Below, piece after piece: positions 27,980 through 36,818 of a stretch of 64,000 nucleotides of DNA. The first letter of the stretch is position 1; the number at the start of each line of letters is the position of its first letter. The stretch is from Pseudomonas lurida (lineage in GTDB: Bacteria > Pseudomonadota > Gammaproteobacteria > Pseudomonadales > Pseudomonadaceae), in NCBI RefSeq assembly GCF_002563895.1, contig NZ_PDJB01000001.1, forward strand, positions 1,533,501 to 1,597,500. The letters run 5' to 3'. Under the pieces are notes generated by a model, which worked only from the letters and a program-made list of their open reading frames with translations, made no database searches and was not told the DNA's origin. Made by a program: the position numbers and the translations under genes.

Positions 27980-28738
27980 ATGGAGACAGGCACCGTACGC
28001 TCGGTTGAGCGCGCACTGGCAATTGTCGAGTTGCTGGGCGAGCACCAGGCCTTGGGGCTGGAGGAGTTGCACTATCTCACACGGCTGCCCAAGGCCACCG
28101 TGTCGCGTATGTTGCTGACCTTGCAGGAGCAGGGCTGGGTCTATCGCGGCCTGAGTGATCGTCGTTACCGCCTGCGTGCCCAACGGTTGTTCGGCGACAC
28201 GCAGCAACGCTTCAAGCGCCAGGTCGTCGAAAGCGCGGCGCCGTGGTTGCTGGCGCTCAGCGAGCGCACCGGGCTGGTGGTGGATTTGTCCTGCTTTGAC
28301 GGCGAGCGCCTGGAGGTCATGGAAAGCGCGATCCCGCGTGTGTTGCGCAAGCTGTATCCCAACAATTGCCAGATCGTCGGCCAGCACGCCAGCCTGTTTC
28401 ATTCGGCGATGGGCAAGGCGTGCCTCACGCAGTTGTCGGCCGAAGAAGTGCAGCGCCTGGCCGGCCGCGATCAGGTAGCGGCGGATGAGCAATACCAGGT
28501 CTGCGAGCAAACCCAGCATCAAGGCTTCGGCCAGCGAACCGAGGGTTACTGGGAGTATCCGGTGCGCCTGCCGTTCCTGATTCGCGCAGTGGCCTTGCCG
28601 GTACAGGCCAATGGCCGTTTGGTGGGAAGCATGGCGTTGCACTGGCCGATGCATCAGGCGCCGGTGGAGCGCGTACTGAACTTGCACATGGCCAGCTTGG
28701 AGGAGACGGTGCGCGACGTGCAGCGGGCGTTGGCCTGA
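27980..28738 (+). CDS. IclR-family transcriptional regulator
   Basis: Regulator of 252 aa with an N-terminal winged helix (VRSVERALAIVELLGE, then LPKATVSRMLLTLQEQGWV) and a C-terminal IclR ligand-binding domain. That domain starts near residue 75 and includes LHSAMGKA-type sequence (FHSAMGKACLTQL). The ATG at 27980 has a GGGAG ribosome site; upstream in-frame sequence is probably not translated. It follows the amidase by 64 bases on the same strand and most likely controls the amidohydrolase-transporter-amidase operon, with the ligand being the imported compound or its product. Confidence 0.87.
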   Translation: METGTVRSVERALAIVELLGEHQALGLEELHYLTRLPKATVSRMLLTLQEQGWVYRGLSDRRYRLRAQRLFGDTQQRFKRQVVESAAPWLLALSERTGLVVDLSCFDGERLEVMESAIPRVLRKLYPNNCQIVGQHASLFHSAMGKACLTQLSAEEVQRLAGRDQVAADEQYQVCEQTQHQGFGQRTEGYWEYPVRLPFLIRAVALPVQANGRLVGSMALHWPMHQAPVERVLNLHMASLEETVRDVQRALA

Positions 28739-28769
28739 CGTACCGAGCCCTGGCAAACAGCACAAAACA

Positions 28770-28862
28770 ACAGTGGGAGCGGGCATGCCCGCGAATACGG
28801 GGTGTCAGCTGCTGCGTCCTGTCACTTGACCCACCGCCTTCGCAGGCAAGCCCGCTCCCACA
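28770..28862. repeat. REP pair after the IclR gene
   Basis: GTGGGAGCGGGCATGCCCGCGAA and the inverted CTTCGCAGGCAAGCCCGCTC form a REP pair with about 45 bases between the units. The second unit carries CAGGC instead of CGGGC. Confidence 0.85.
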
Positions 28863-28928
28863 TTGGATTTGCGCCTCTTGTGAGATTGCGCTTAAGGTTC
28901 GCCCAGGTTTCTTGCCTCATGAGTCTTT

Positions 28929-29510
28929 ATGTTCAATGTCAAATCACTGGCCTTCACGCTGCTGACCTGTGCCGCTCTGCCTGCCCACGCCGACTGGTAC
29001 CTGGATAACGAGTCCTCGCGCCTTTCTTTCGTTACCACCAAAAACACCGAAATCGCCGAGGTCCATCGCTTCCTCGTGCTGCACGGCAAGGTCGACAGCA
29101 AGGGCGCGGCGCAAGTGGAGGTGGAGTTGGAGTCGGTCAACAGTGGCATTCCGTTGCGTGATGAGCGCATGCGTAATCAGCTGTTCGAGATCAAGACGTT
29201 CCCCGATGCGCTGATCAACGCGCAGATCAACCTGCAACCCATCAACGACCTGGCGCCTGGCGCGCAGTTGGAGTTGCGCCTGCCGTTATCCGTGACACTG
29301 CACGGCAAGACCCAGACCTACAGCGCCGAGCTGCTGGCTACGCGTTTGGACGACCGGCGTTTCCAGGTGGTGACCCTGGAGCCCCTGGTCGTGCATGCCG
29401 AAGACTTCGACCTCGCGCCGGGTGTGGCCGCGTTGCGCAAGGCGGCGGGGCTCAAGTCGATCAGTCTGTCGGTGCCGGTGGGTGCGGTGCTGATCTTTAC
29501 GGCGCGCTGA
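28929..29510 (+). CDS. YceI-family periplasmic protein
   Basis: Protein of 193 aa with a signal peptide ending PAHA (residue 20) followed by the YceI lipocalin-like barrel (DWYLDNESSRLSFVTTK at its start, FPDALINAQ in the middle). Such proteins bind isoprenoid or other lipids in the periplasm, and some are induced by high pH or stress. Its stop is one base before the cardiolipin-synthase GTG, so the two are co-transcribed. A specific lipid partner cannot be named. Confidence 0.87.
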   Translation: MFNVKSLAFTLLTCAALPAHADWYLDNESSRLSFVTTKNTEIAEVHRFLVLHGKVDSKGAAQVEVELESVNSGIPLRDERMRNQLFEIKTFPDALINAQINLQPINDLAPGAQLELRLPLSVTLHGKTQTYSAELLATRLDDRRFQVVTLEPLVVHAEDFDLAPGVAALRKAAGLKSISLSVPVGAVLIFTAR

Positions 29511-29511
29511 C

Positions 29512-30669
29512 GTGAGTGGCGCGGTGTTCCCGTGGCGCAGCGCCAACCGTTTCGAACTGTTGATCGACGGGCCGAATTTTTTCCCCCAGATGCTGGTGGG
29601 CATTGCGCGGGCGGAGCACCAGGTTGATCTGGAGTTGTACCTGGTCGAAGCCGGAGCCTGCGCCGAAGAAATGGTGAAAGCCTTGGTGCAGGCCGCCGAG
29701 CGCGGTGTACGGGTGCGTTGCCTGTTTGATGACTACGGCAGCCTGGCGTTTACCCTCGGGCTGCGCAGACGCCTGACTGACGCCGGGGTGCAATTGCGGT
29801 TCTACAACCCGCTGAGCTGGCGTCGCTGGATGCGCAACCTCTACCGCGACCATCGCAAGCTGTTGCTGATCGACCAGTGCATTGCCGTGGTCGGTGGCAC
29901 CGGTGTGACGGATGAGTTCTGGACGCCAGGGCAAGACACCGCCGACTGGCATGAGGTGATGGTGCAGATCAGCGGGCCGCTGGTATTGGATTGGCAGGCG
30001 CTGTTCGACCGGCAATGGCATGCCAATGCCGCCCGACGGGAGTGGAAGCCCGCGACCCATTTCGGGTTGCCACGTTTGCCCAAGGTGCCGGCGACGGGCC
30101 CGGGCCTGGGGCGCGTGGCCTATGCCGATGCCCGTCAGCACCGGGATATCCTGCAATCGCTGATCCGCGCCTTGAACAGCAGCCAACAGCGTATCTGGCT
30201 GGCCACTCCGTATTTCCTGCCGACCTGGAGCGTGCGCCGAGCCTTGCGCCGTGCTGCGGGGCGCGGCGTCGATGTGCGTTTGCTGCTGACCGGCCCGCGC
30301 ACCGATCACCCGTCGGTGCGATACGCCGGCCACCGTTATTACCCGCGCTTGCTGCGTTCGGGCGTGCAGATCTTTGAATACCAGCCGTGTTTCCTGCACT
30401 TGAAGATGGTGCTGGTGGACGATTGGGTCAGCATCGGCTCATGCAACTTCGACCACTGGAATTTACGCTTCAACCTCGAAGCCAATCTGGAGGCGTTGGA
30501 CCCTGAACTGACGCGGGCGGTGGAGGGCAGTTTCGAGCGGGATTTTGCACAGAGCCAGGCCGTGAGCCTGGAGGCGTGGAAGTCGCGGCCATTGTGGCGG
30601 CGGGTGAAGCAGCGGGTGTGGGGGTGGATTGATCGGTTGGTGGTCAACGTGCTCGACCGACGCGGCTAG
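29512..30669 (+). CDS. clsB: Phospholipase D-family cardiolipin synthase (ClsB-like)
   Basis: Protein of 385 aa with two HKD motifs: His114-Lys116-Asp121 in YRDHRKLLLID and His296-Lys298-Asp303 in FLHLKMVLVDD, each followed by the usual GS or GG segment (GSCNFDHWN). There is no N-terminal membrane pair as in ClsA, matching ClsB, which makes cardiolipin or phosphatidylglycerol-like lipids at the inner membrane. It starts with GTG one base after the yceI-like gene. The gene symbol is by resemblance; a ClsC-type role is possible. Confidence 0.83.
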   Translation: MSGAVFPWRSANRFELLIDGPNFFPQMLVGIARAEHQVDLELYLVEAGACAEEMVKALVQAAERGVRVRCLFDDYGSLAFTLGLRRRLTDAGVQLRFYNPLSWRRWMRNLYRDHRKLLLIDQCIAVVGGTGVTDEFWTPGQDTADWHEVMVQISGPLVLDWQALFDRQWHANAARREWKPATHFGLPRLPKVPATGPGLGRVAYADARQHRDILQSLIRALNSSQQRIWLATPYFLPTWSVRRALRRAAGRGVDVRLLLTGPRTDHPSVRYAGHRYYPRLLRSGVQIFEYQPCFLHLKMVLVDDWVSIGSCNFDHWNLRFNLEANLEALDPELTRAVEGSFERDFAQSQAVSLEAWKSRPLWRRVKQRVWGWIDRLVVNVLDRRG

Positions 30670-30687
30670 TAAGAGCGCCGCTAATCA

Positions 30688-30719
30688 AATGTGGGAGCAG
30701 GCAAGCCAGCTCCCACATC
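30688..30719. repeat. Single REP unit
   Basis: GTGGGAGCAGGCAAGCCAGC followed by TCCCAC forms one palindromic unit between the convergent clsB-like and bglX genes. Confidence 0.78.
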
Positions 30720-30740
30720 GACTGTGTTTACAGCTTTAGA

Positions 30741-33032
30741 TCAGAGCAATTCGAAGGTTTGTTGCTGCACATCCTGGGAATCCAGGCCGATCTGCACATT
30801 GAACTCGCCCGGTTCCGCGGCGAACTTCAGCTGGGTGTTGTAGAACTTCAAGTCTTCCTCGGTGATGGTGAAGTGCAGGGTGCGCTCCTCCCCAGCCTTG
30901 AGCATGATCTTCTGGAAGTTCTTCAGCTCTTTGATCGGTCGGATCATCGAACCGGCCACGTCCTGGATATACAACTGCACCACGGTTTCGCCGTCCACCT
31001 TGCCGGTGTTGGTCACGGTGACACTGGCGTCGAGCTTGCCGGTCTTGTTCAGGGTGGTAGACGACAGCGCCATGTCCGACAGGCCGAACGTGGTGTAGCT
31101 CAGGCCATACCCGAACGGGAACAGCGGCCCGGTGGTGTCATCGAAGTACTGCGAGGTGTAGTTGCCCGGCTTGCCTGGCGTGAACGGCCGGCCGATGGTC
31201 AGGTGGTTGTAGTAGGTCGGAATCTGCCCCACCGAGCGTGGGAAAGTGATCGGCAGCTTGCCCGACGGGTTGTAGTCACCAAACAGCACGTCGGCGATGG
31301 CGTTGCCGCCTTCGGTACCGGCGAACCAGGTTTCCAGGATCGCGTCGGCCTGCTGGGTCTCTTCGAGGATCGACAGTGGTCGACCGTTCATCAATACCAG
31401 CACCAGCGGCTTGCCGGTGGCTTTCAAGGCCTTGATCAGGTCGCGCTGGCTTTGCGGAATGTTCAGGTCGGTGCGGCTCGATGATTCGTGGGACATGCCT
31501 CGGGATTCACCCACGGCGGCAACCACGACATCAGCGTCTTTCGCGGCTTTGACCGCTTCATCGATCATCACCTGGGCAGGGCGGGTGTCATCCACCACTT
31601 CCGGTGCATCGAAGTTGAGGAAGTTCAGGTAGTCGACCACGGCCTTGTCGTTGGTGATGTTGGCGCCACGGGCATAGATGATCTTGCCCTTCTCGCCGAT
31701 CACTGCGTTCAAGCCGTCGAGCAGGGTGACCGATTGTTCCGGCTTACCGGCGGCGGCCCAACTGCCCATCATGTCGATAGGGGCCTTGGCCAACGGACCG
31801 ACCAGGGCAATGGTGGCGGACTTTTTCAGCGGCAGCGTTTCATTCTGGTTTTTCAGCAATACCAGGCTGCGGCGCGCGATGTCGCGTGCGTCGGCACGGT
31901 GCAGGCGGCTTTCGGCGTAGGTGTCCGCCGGGTCATCCTCGGCCTTGCCGATACGCAGGTACGGGTCCTTGAACAGGCCCATGTCGTACTTGGCGCCGAG
32001 CACTTCGCGCACAGCGTTGTCGATGTCGCTCTGCTCGATCTCACCGGACTTGAGCAGCCCCGGCAGTTCCTTGCCGTACAGCGAGTCGTTCATGCTCATG
32101 TCGATGCCGGCCTTGATCGCCAGCTTGGCGGCTTCACGCCCGTCCTTGGCCACCCCGTGCTTGATCAGTTCGAAGATCGCGCCATGGTCGCTCACGGCCA
32201 GGCCCTTGAAGCCCCAGTCCTTGCGCAGCAGGTCGTTCATCAGCCAGGTATTGGCGGTGGCGGGCACGCCGTTGATCGAGTTAAGCGCCACCATCACACC
32301 GCCGGAGCCGGCCTTGATCGCCGCGTGGTAAGGCGGCAGGTAGTCCTGGTACATCTTGACCGGGCTCATGTCGACCACGTTGTAGTCGCGACCGCCCTCC
32401 ACCGCGCCATACAGGGCGAAGTGCTTGACGCTGGCCATGATGCTGTCGGCATTCGCGGGGCTCACGCCCTGGAAGGCCTTGACCATCACTTCGGCGATGC
32501 GCGACACCAGGTAGGTGTCTTCACCGAAACCTTCGGACGTACGGCCCCAACGCGGGTCGCGGGAGATGTCGACCATCGGTGCGAAGGTGATGTCGAGGCT
32601 GTCGGCGGCAGCTTCCTGGGCGGCGATGCGCCCGGAGCGGCCAATGGCCTCCATGTCCCAGCTGGACGCCAGGGCCAGGCTGATCGGGAAAATCGTGCGG
32701 TGGCCGTGGATCACGTCGTAGGCGAAGAACATCGGGATCTTCAAGCGGCTGCGCATGGCCGCATCCTGCATCGGACGGTTTTCGGGGCGGGTGATGGAGT
32801 TGAACGTGCCACCGATGCGGCCGGCGGCGATTTCCTTGCGGATCAGCTCGCGGGGCATCTCGGGGCCGATGCTGATCAGGCGCAATTGGCCGATCTTTTC
32901 ATCCAGGGTCATCTGCTTGAGCAGGTCGCTGACGAAGGCGTCCTTGTCTTTAAGCGCAGCAGGCTTTGTTTCTGCCCATACGGGGTGACTGGCCAGAGTG
33001 GCAACAAGGCCGAGCAAACACAGCTTTTTCAT
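30741..33032 (-). CDS. bglX: Periplasmic beta-glucosidase, glycoside hydrolase family 3
   Basis: BglX-like enzyme of 763 aa that removes terminal beta-linked glucose in the periplasm. A signal peptide ends at Ala20 (HPVWAETKP). The GH3 N-terminal barrel includes KHFALYG (about 203) and the nucleophile Asp282 in GLAVSDHGAIFELIKHG; the (alpha/beta)6 sandwich (about 400-600) and a C-terminal fibronectin-like domain follow. Length and arrangement match E. coli BglX. The ATG at 33032 has AAAGGA upstream; an in-frame ATG at 33053 adds only seven residues. It is divergent from the lemA operon across about 240 bases in which I see nothing certain. Confidence 0.92.
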   Translation of the reverse strand: MKKLCLLGLVATLASHPVWAETKPAALKDKDAFVSDLLKQMTLDEKIGQLRLISIGPEMPRELIRKEIAAGRIGGTFNSITRPENRPMQDAAMRSRLKIPMFFAYDVIHGHRTIFPISLALASSWDMEAIGRSGRIAAQEAAADSLDITFAPMVDISRDPRWGRTSEGFGEDTYLVSRIAEVMVKAFQGVSPANADSIMASVKHFALYGAVEGGRDYNVVDMSPVKMYQDYLPPYHAAIKAGSGGVMVALNSINGVPATANTWLMNDLLRKDWGFKGLAVSDHGAIFELIKHGVAKDGREAAKLAIKAGIDMSMNDSLYGKELPGLLKSGEIEQSDIDNAVREVLGAKYDMGLFKDPYLRIGKAEDDPADTYAESRLHRADARDIARRSLVLLKNQNETLPLKKSATIALVGPLAKAPIDMMGSWAAAGKPEQSVTLLDGLNAVIGEKGKIIYARGANITNDKAVVDYLNFLNFDAPEVVDDTRPAQVMIDEAVKAAKDADVVVAAVGESRGMSHESSSRTDLNIPQSQRDLIKALKATGKPLVLVLMNGRPLSILEETQQADAILETWFAGTEGGNAIADVLFGDYNPSGKLPITFPRSVGQIPTYYNHLTIGRPFTPGKPGNYTSQYFDDTTGPLFPFGYGLSYTTFGLSDMALSSTTLNKTGKLDASVTVTNTGKVDGETVVQLYIQDVAGSMIRPIKELKNFQKIMLKAGEERTLHFTITEEDLKFYNTQLKFAAEPGEFNVQIGLDSQDVQQQTFELL

Positions 33033-33274
33033 GAATATCCTTTTTCGGCTCACTGCACAGCATCCAGGGAACGCTGACGGCCAAAATGTGGGGAGCGTCT
33101 ATTGTTGTTCGGGTGTTGTTCAGATAAATGCAGCACACTCTGAACTCTTTTTCGCGCTGGGCATCTTTGTAGCTGATTGGCTCAATGCATTCCAGTGGTG
33201 GCGGATTATGCCCCAAGCGCGTGGTGTATAGGGTGAGTCGTAACATTCCATCAAGATTGGGCAGGAGAAACACC

Positions 33275-33886
33275 ATGCAAGCAGCACAAGGTTACCGTTG
33301 GGGCTTGAAAGCCGCGGTTTTGCTACTGATCGGCACGGTGCTGAGCGGTTGCGGCATCAACACTATCCCGACCCTGGACGAACAGGCCAAGGCGGCCTGG
33401 GGCCAGGTGCAGAACCAGTACCAGCGTCGCGCCGACCTGATCCCCAACCTGGTGGAAGTGGTGAAGGGCTACGCCGCCCATGAACAGGACACCCTCACTG
33501 CCGTGATTGAAGCGCGGGCCAAGGCCACCTCGATCCAAGTGGACGCCAGCACCCTCGACAACCCGGAAAAACTCAAGCAGTTCCAGCAAGCCCAGGACGG
33601 TTTGAGCGGCGCACTCAGCCGTTTGATGGTGGTGTCCGAGCGTTACCCGGACCTGAAGGCCAACCAGAACTTCCTGGCCCTGCAATCCCAGCTTGAAGGC
33701 ACCGAAAACCGTATCGCCGTGGCCCGCCGCGACTTTATCCAGGCGGTGCAGGCTTACAACACCGAGATCCGTACCTTCCCGGGCCGCCTGTGGCACAGCG
33801 TGATGTACAGCGACTTGCCGATCCGCGCTACGTTTGAAGCCACCAGTGCCGATGCCGATAAAGCGCCGCAAGTGAAGTTCAAGTAA
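33275..33886 (+). CDS. lemA: LemA-family lipoprotein
   Basis: Protein of 203 aa with a lipoprotein-type signal (VLSGCG) and the LemA domain: TLDEQAKAAWGQVQNQYQ, RRADLIPNLVEVVKGYA and a long helical core to RTFPGRLWHS. It is anchored in an envelope membrane; the function of the family is unclear, and it often accompanies TPM-domain proteins, as here. The ATG at 33275 follows AGGAGA and starts just before the hydrophobic segment. It is the first gene of a lemA-TPM-TPM operon. Confidence 0.88.
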   Translation: MQAAQGYRWGLKAAVLLLIGTVLSGCGINTIPTLDEQAKAAWGQVQNQYQRRADLIPNLVEVVKGYAAHEQDTLTAVIEARAKATSIQVDASTLDNPEKLKQFQQAQDGLSGALSRLMVVSERYPDLKANQNFLALQSQLEGTENRIAVARRDFIQAVQAYNTEIRTFPGRLWHSVMYSDLPIRATFEATSADADKAPQVKFK

Positions 33887-33904
33887 AGCCGCACTGAGGT
33901 GTCG

Positions 33905-34636
33905 ATGCGTTTATTACGGATAGGCCTGGCGCTGTGGCTGTTAGCCTGCGTCGGCATGGCCCAGGCGGCGCTGACCTTCCCGGCGCTGACCGGGCGGGTG
34001 GTGGACAGCGCCGAGATGATCGACCCCGCCACGCGTGCCCAACTGACACAGCAGTTGCAGGCGCTGGAGCAGACCTCCGGTGACCAGATCGTGGTGGTCA
34101 CCGTGCCCGACCTGCAGGGCGTGCCCATCGAGGACTTAGGTTATCAATTGGGCCGCCAGTGGGGCATTGGCCAGAAGGGCAAGGACAACGGCGCACTGTT
34201 GATCGTTGCGCGCGATGAGCGCAAATTGCGCATCGAAGTCGGCTATGGCCTTGAAGGAGTGCTCACTGATGCGCAGTCGTGGGTGATCATCAACCAGGTG
34301 ATTGCGCCCAAGTTCAAGGCCGGCAATTTCAGCCAGGGCATCAGCGACGGTGTGGCCGCGATGGTGCAGGTGGTGGGCGGCGAACCGCTGGCCGTACCGG
34401 CCCATGTGGCGGACGCCAACTTTGCCAAGGATAATCCCGGGTTTTCCATCGGCTTGTTTATCTTGCTGATCGGCGTCTTGTGGCTGTGCAATCGCATGGG
34501 GCTGCCGGTGGGCGCGATCCTGCTGGCGATTCTCAGCAGCAGCGGGCGTGGCGGTGGTGGCGGGGGAGGCGGCGGCGGTGGTTTCCGGGGCGGCGGTGGC
34601 GGCTTCGGCGGCGGCGGGGCTTCAGGCGGCTGGTGA
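33905..34636 (+). CDS. TPM-domain protein with Gly-rich tail (YgcG-like)
   Basis: Protein of 243 aa: signal peptide (cleavage near AQAA, residue 20), a TPM phosphatase-like domain (about 28-150, with GRVVDSAEMIDPATR and GKDNGALLIVARDERKLRIE), one or two membrane helices (about 180-208) and an almost pure Gly-rich tail ending GGGASGGW. TPM proteins are linked with membrane protein complex maintenance and photosystem repair elsewhere. ATG 33905 is preceded by GAGGT; a GTG at 33899 is an alternative. The gene ends 28 bases before a second TPM gene. Confidence 0.85.
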   Translation: MRLLRIGLALWLLACVGMAQAALTFPALTGRVVDSAEMIDPATRAQLTQQLQALEQTSGDQIVVVTVPDLQGVPIEDLGYQLGRQWGIGQKGKDNGALLIVARDERKLRIEVGYGLEGVLTDAQSWVIINQVIAPKFKAGNFSQGISDGVAAMVQVVGGEPLAVPAHVADANFAKDNPGFSIGLFILLIGVLWLCNRMGLPVGAILLAILSSSGRGGGGGGGGGGGFRGGGGGFGGGGASGGW

Positions 34637-34664
34637 TGACAATAATGAGAGAGCAACTACAACC

Positions 34665-35282
34665 ATGGCATTACTGACTGAACATGAGCAGCGCCAGGTC
34701 GCCGAGGCGATTGCCCGCGTGGAAAAAACCACCGACGCAGAACTGGTGACCGTACTGGCTGCCCGCGCCGATGACTACGCCTACATTCCGCTGTTGTGGG
34801 CCAGCCTGATCGCGTTGGTGGTGCCCGGTGTGGTGCACTACCTGTCGGGCTACCTGACCATGTACACCTTGCTGCTGGCGCAATGGGCGACGTTCATCGT
34901 GTTGTGCCTGGTGTTTCGCCTGCCGAAGGTGACCACCCACTTGATCCCGCGCTCGGTACGCCATTGGCGTGCGTCCAACCTGGCGCGGCGGCAGTTCCTG
35001 GAGCAGAACCTGCATCACACCCTTGGCAGTACCGGCGTGCTTATTTTTGTCAGTGAGGCCGAGCGGTACGTGGAGATCCTGGTGGATGACGGTATCTCCA
35101 GGCATCTGGATGACAGCAGCTGGGATGCAATCGTCAAGGCGTTTACCCAGCAGGTGAAGCAGGGGCAGACGCTGGCGGGGTTTATCAGTTGCATTGAAGC
35201 CTGTGGCGAGTTGCTCAAGGTGCATGTGCCGGTGACCCAGCCTCGCAACGAGTTGCCCAATCGCCTGGTCGTACTCGAATAA
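34665..35282 (+). CDS. Second TPM-domain membrane protein
   Basis: Protein of 205 aa without signal peptide. It opens LTEHEQRQVAEAIARVEKTT, the first helix of a TPM domain, followed by two membrane helices (about 45-88) and then GSTGVLIFVSEAERYVEILVDD, the beta-sheet half. The two halves are thus split around a membrane hairpin, unlike the previous gene. The ATG at 34665 fits this start; the frame is open further back only because it runs under the Gly-rich tail. Third gene of the lemA operon. Confidence 0.83.
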   Translation: MALLTEHEQRQVAEAIARVEKTTDAELVTVLAARADDYAYIPLLWASLIALVVPGVVHYLSGYLTMYTLLLAQWATFIVLCLVFRLPKVTTHLIPRSVRHWRASNLARRQFLEQNLHHTLGSTGVLIFVSEAERYVEILVDDGISRHLDDSSWDAIVKAFTQQVKQGQTLAGFISCIEACGELLKVHVPVTQPRNELPNRLVVLE

Positions 35283-35315
35283 CCCAGGCAACACCGAACC
35301 CCTGTGTGAACGCCC

Positions 35316-35409
35316 ATTCCTGTGGGCGCTGGCTTGCCTGCGATGCGGGCGCCTCGGTCCAACAGGCAAACCAGGGTGATGCCATCGCAGGCAAGCCAGC
35401 TCCCACCTC
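35316..35409. repeat. REP pair, GAGCTGGCTTGCCTGCGAT class
   Basis: GTGGGCGCTGGCTTGCCTGC and the inverted ATCGCAGGCAAGCCAGCTC enclose about 50 bases. It follows the lemA operon and belongs to the less GC-rich REP class of this window. Confidence 0.85.
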
Positions 35410-35525
35410 ACCCAGTGTTCACATTTGAGGGGGCGGCTGATTGACCGTTGATCAAATAACTCCGTGCCCTGAAGCGCCATCCCCCCTAAAATGCCCGGCA
35501 TTCCCTGCCCGAGGCGTTTTTGTTC

Positions 35526-36728
35526 ATGTCTGTCACTGCTCAACCGGATCATCACGCCCAGTTCATCGAACTGCTCAGCGCAAGCCTCGCGCAGAACGCC
35601 TTTATCAAGCTGGTGCTGGCCAAGTACGTCGGTGAGGAAGCCGAGTTGCAGCGGCTGATCATCAAGCCGGTCACCGTCAAGGAGCAGGCGTGCCTGTCCT
35701 TCGTCTATCGCTACAAGACCCGCGATATCACCAAGAACTTTCCTTTGGCAGACGGCGTGGCGGCGATCGCCGAGCTGCTGCCGGCCCAGTTCAAGAACGC
35801 GCACCTGCTGTCACTGACCGACGAAGCCCAACTGGAATACAGCAAGAAGAACAAAAGCTCGCTGTTCAAAAGCAAGCCGCAGCAACTGCGTGAAGCGCCT
35901 TCGGCTGAGCATAACCGCGAGAAGAACCGCTTCCTCGACCTGAGCCGGCCGTTTCTCGCCGACCTGGGTGTGACGGACGCTAAGCAGGCGCTGATCCCGT
36001 CGATGTCGCGCAAATGGAAGCAGATCAACAAATTCATAGAGGTGTTCAGCCATGCGCTGACCTCGTCACCCTTGAAACTGGACCAGCCGGTGCGTGTTGC
36101 CGACTTCGGCTCGGGCAAGGGCTACCTGACGTTTGCGATTCACGACTACCTGCGCAACACCCTCAAGGCCGAGGGCGAGGTGACGGGCGTCGAATTGCGT
36201 GAAGACATGGTGACCCTGTGCAACACCGCCGCCGCGCGCCTGGAGCACCCGGGGCTGGTGTTCAAATGTGGCGATGTGCGCAGCGTCGCACCCAGCGAGC
36301 TGGACGTGATGATCGCCTTGCATGCGTGTGACATTGCCACGGACTATGCGATCCACACCGGCATCCGCTCCGGCGCGTCGATCATCATGTGTTCGCCGTG
36401 CTGCCACAAGCAGATCCGCCTGCAGATCCAGAGCCCGGTGCTGCTCAAACCGATGCTGCAATACGGCCTGCACCTTGGCCAGCAGGCAGAAATGGTCACT
36501 GACAGCCTGCGTGCATTGTTCCTCGAGGCCTGTGGTTATGAGACCAAGGTGTTCGAGTTCATCTCGCTGGAGCACACCAACAAGAACAAGATGATTCTTG
36601 CGGTCAAGCGCGCCGAACCCGTGGACAATGCGCAGTTGCTGGAGAAAATCCAGGAGCTGAAGGCGTTCTACCACATCACCGAACACTGCCTGGAAACCCT
36701 GCTGCGCGCTGACGGCTACCTGAATTGA
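35526..36728 (+). CDS. SAM-dependent methyltransferase (METTL25-like, PF13679 type)
   Basis: Protein of 400 aa. The C-terminal Rossmann methyltransferase domain has the SAM-binding motif VADFGSGKGY at 191-200, an acidic partner near TGVELRED, and a conserved SPCCHK box at 290-295 with adjacent cysteines, as in the METTL25/GSTCD family. The N-terminal 180 residues are not assignable. The ribosome site GAGG at 35511 is 11 bases from the ATG at 35526 but 5 from an in-frame TTG at 35520, which may be the real start. The substrate is unknown. REP pairs flank the gene on both sides, so it is probably monocistronic. Confidence 0.8.
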   Translation: MSVTAQPDHHAQFIELLSASLAQNAFIKLVLAKYVGEEAELQRLIIKPVTVKEQACLSFVYRYKTRDITKNFPLADGVAAIAELLPAQFKNAHLLSLTDEAQLEYSKKNKSSLFKSKPQQLREAPSAEHNREKNRFLDLSRPFLADLGVTDAKQALIPSMSRKWKQINKFIEVFSHALTSSPLKLDQPVRVADFGSGKGYLTFAIHDYLRNTLKAEGEVTGVELREDMVTLCNTAAARLEHPGLVFKCGDVRSVAPSELDVMIALHACDIATDYAIHTGIRSGASIIMCSPCCHKQIRLQIQSPVLLKPMLQYGLHLGQQAEMVTDSLRALFLEACGYETKVFEFISLEHTNKNKMILAVKRAEPVDNAQLLEKIQELKAFYHITEHCLETLLRADGYLN

Positions 36729-36743
36729 AGTGAACACGGTCCT

Positions 36744-36818
36744 CTGTGGGAGCTGGCTTGCCTGCGATAGCGGTGTGTCAGTCACCACCGCCATCGCAGG
36801 CAAGCCAGCTCCCACATT
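36744..36818. repeat. REP pair, GAGCTGGCTTGCCTGCGAT class
   Basis: GTGGGAGCTGGCTTGCCTGC and its exact inverted partner GCAGGCAAGCCAGCTCCCAC lie about 25 bases apart between convergent genes. The two arms are perfectly complementary over more than 20 bases, so it could act as a bidirectional terminator. Confidence 0.88.

Noticed and set aside
31488..33077. Long plus-strand frame of 529 codons
   Set aside because: Exactly antisense to bglX; composition is typical of a shadow frame.
34550..34630. Dense GGC/GGT repeat that looks like a simple-sequence repeat
   Set aside because: It encodes the Gly-rich tail of the TPM protein in frame; such tails are normal in this family.
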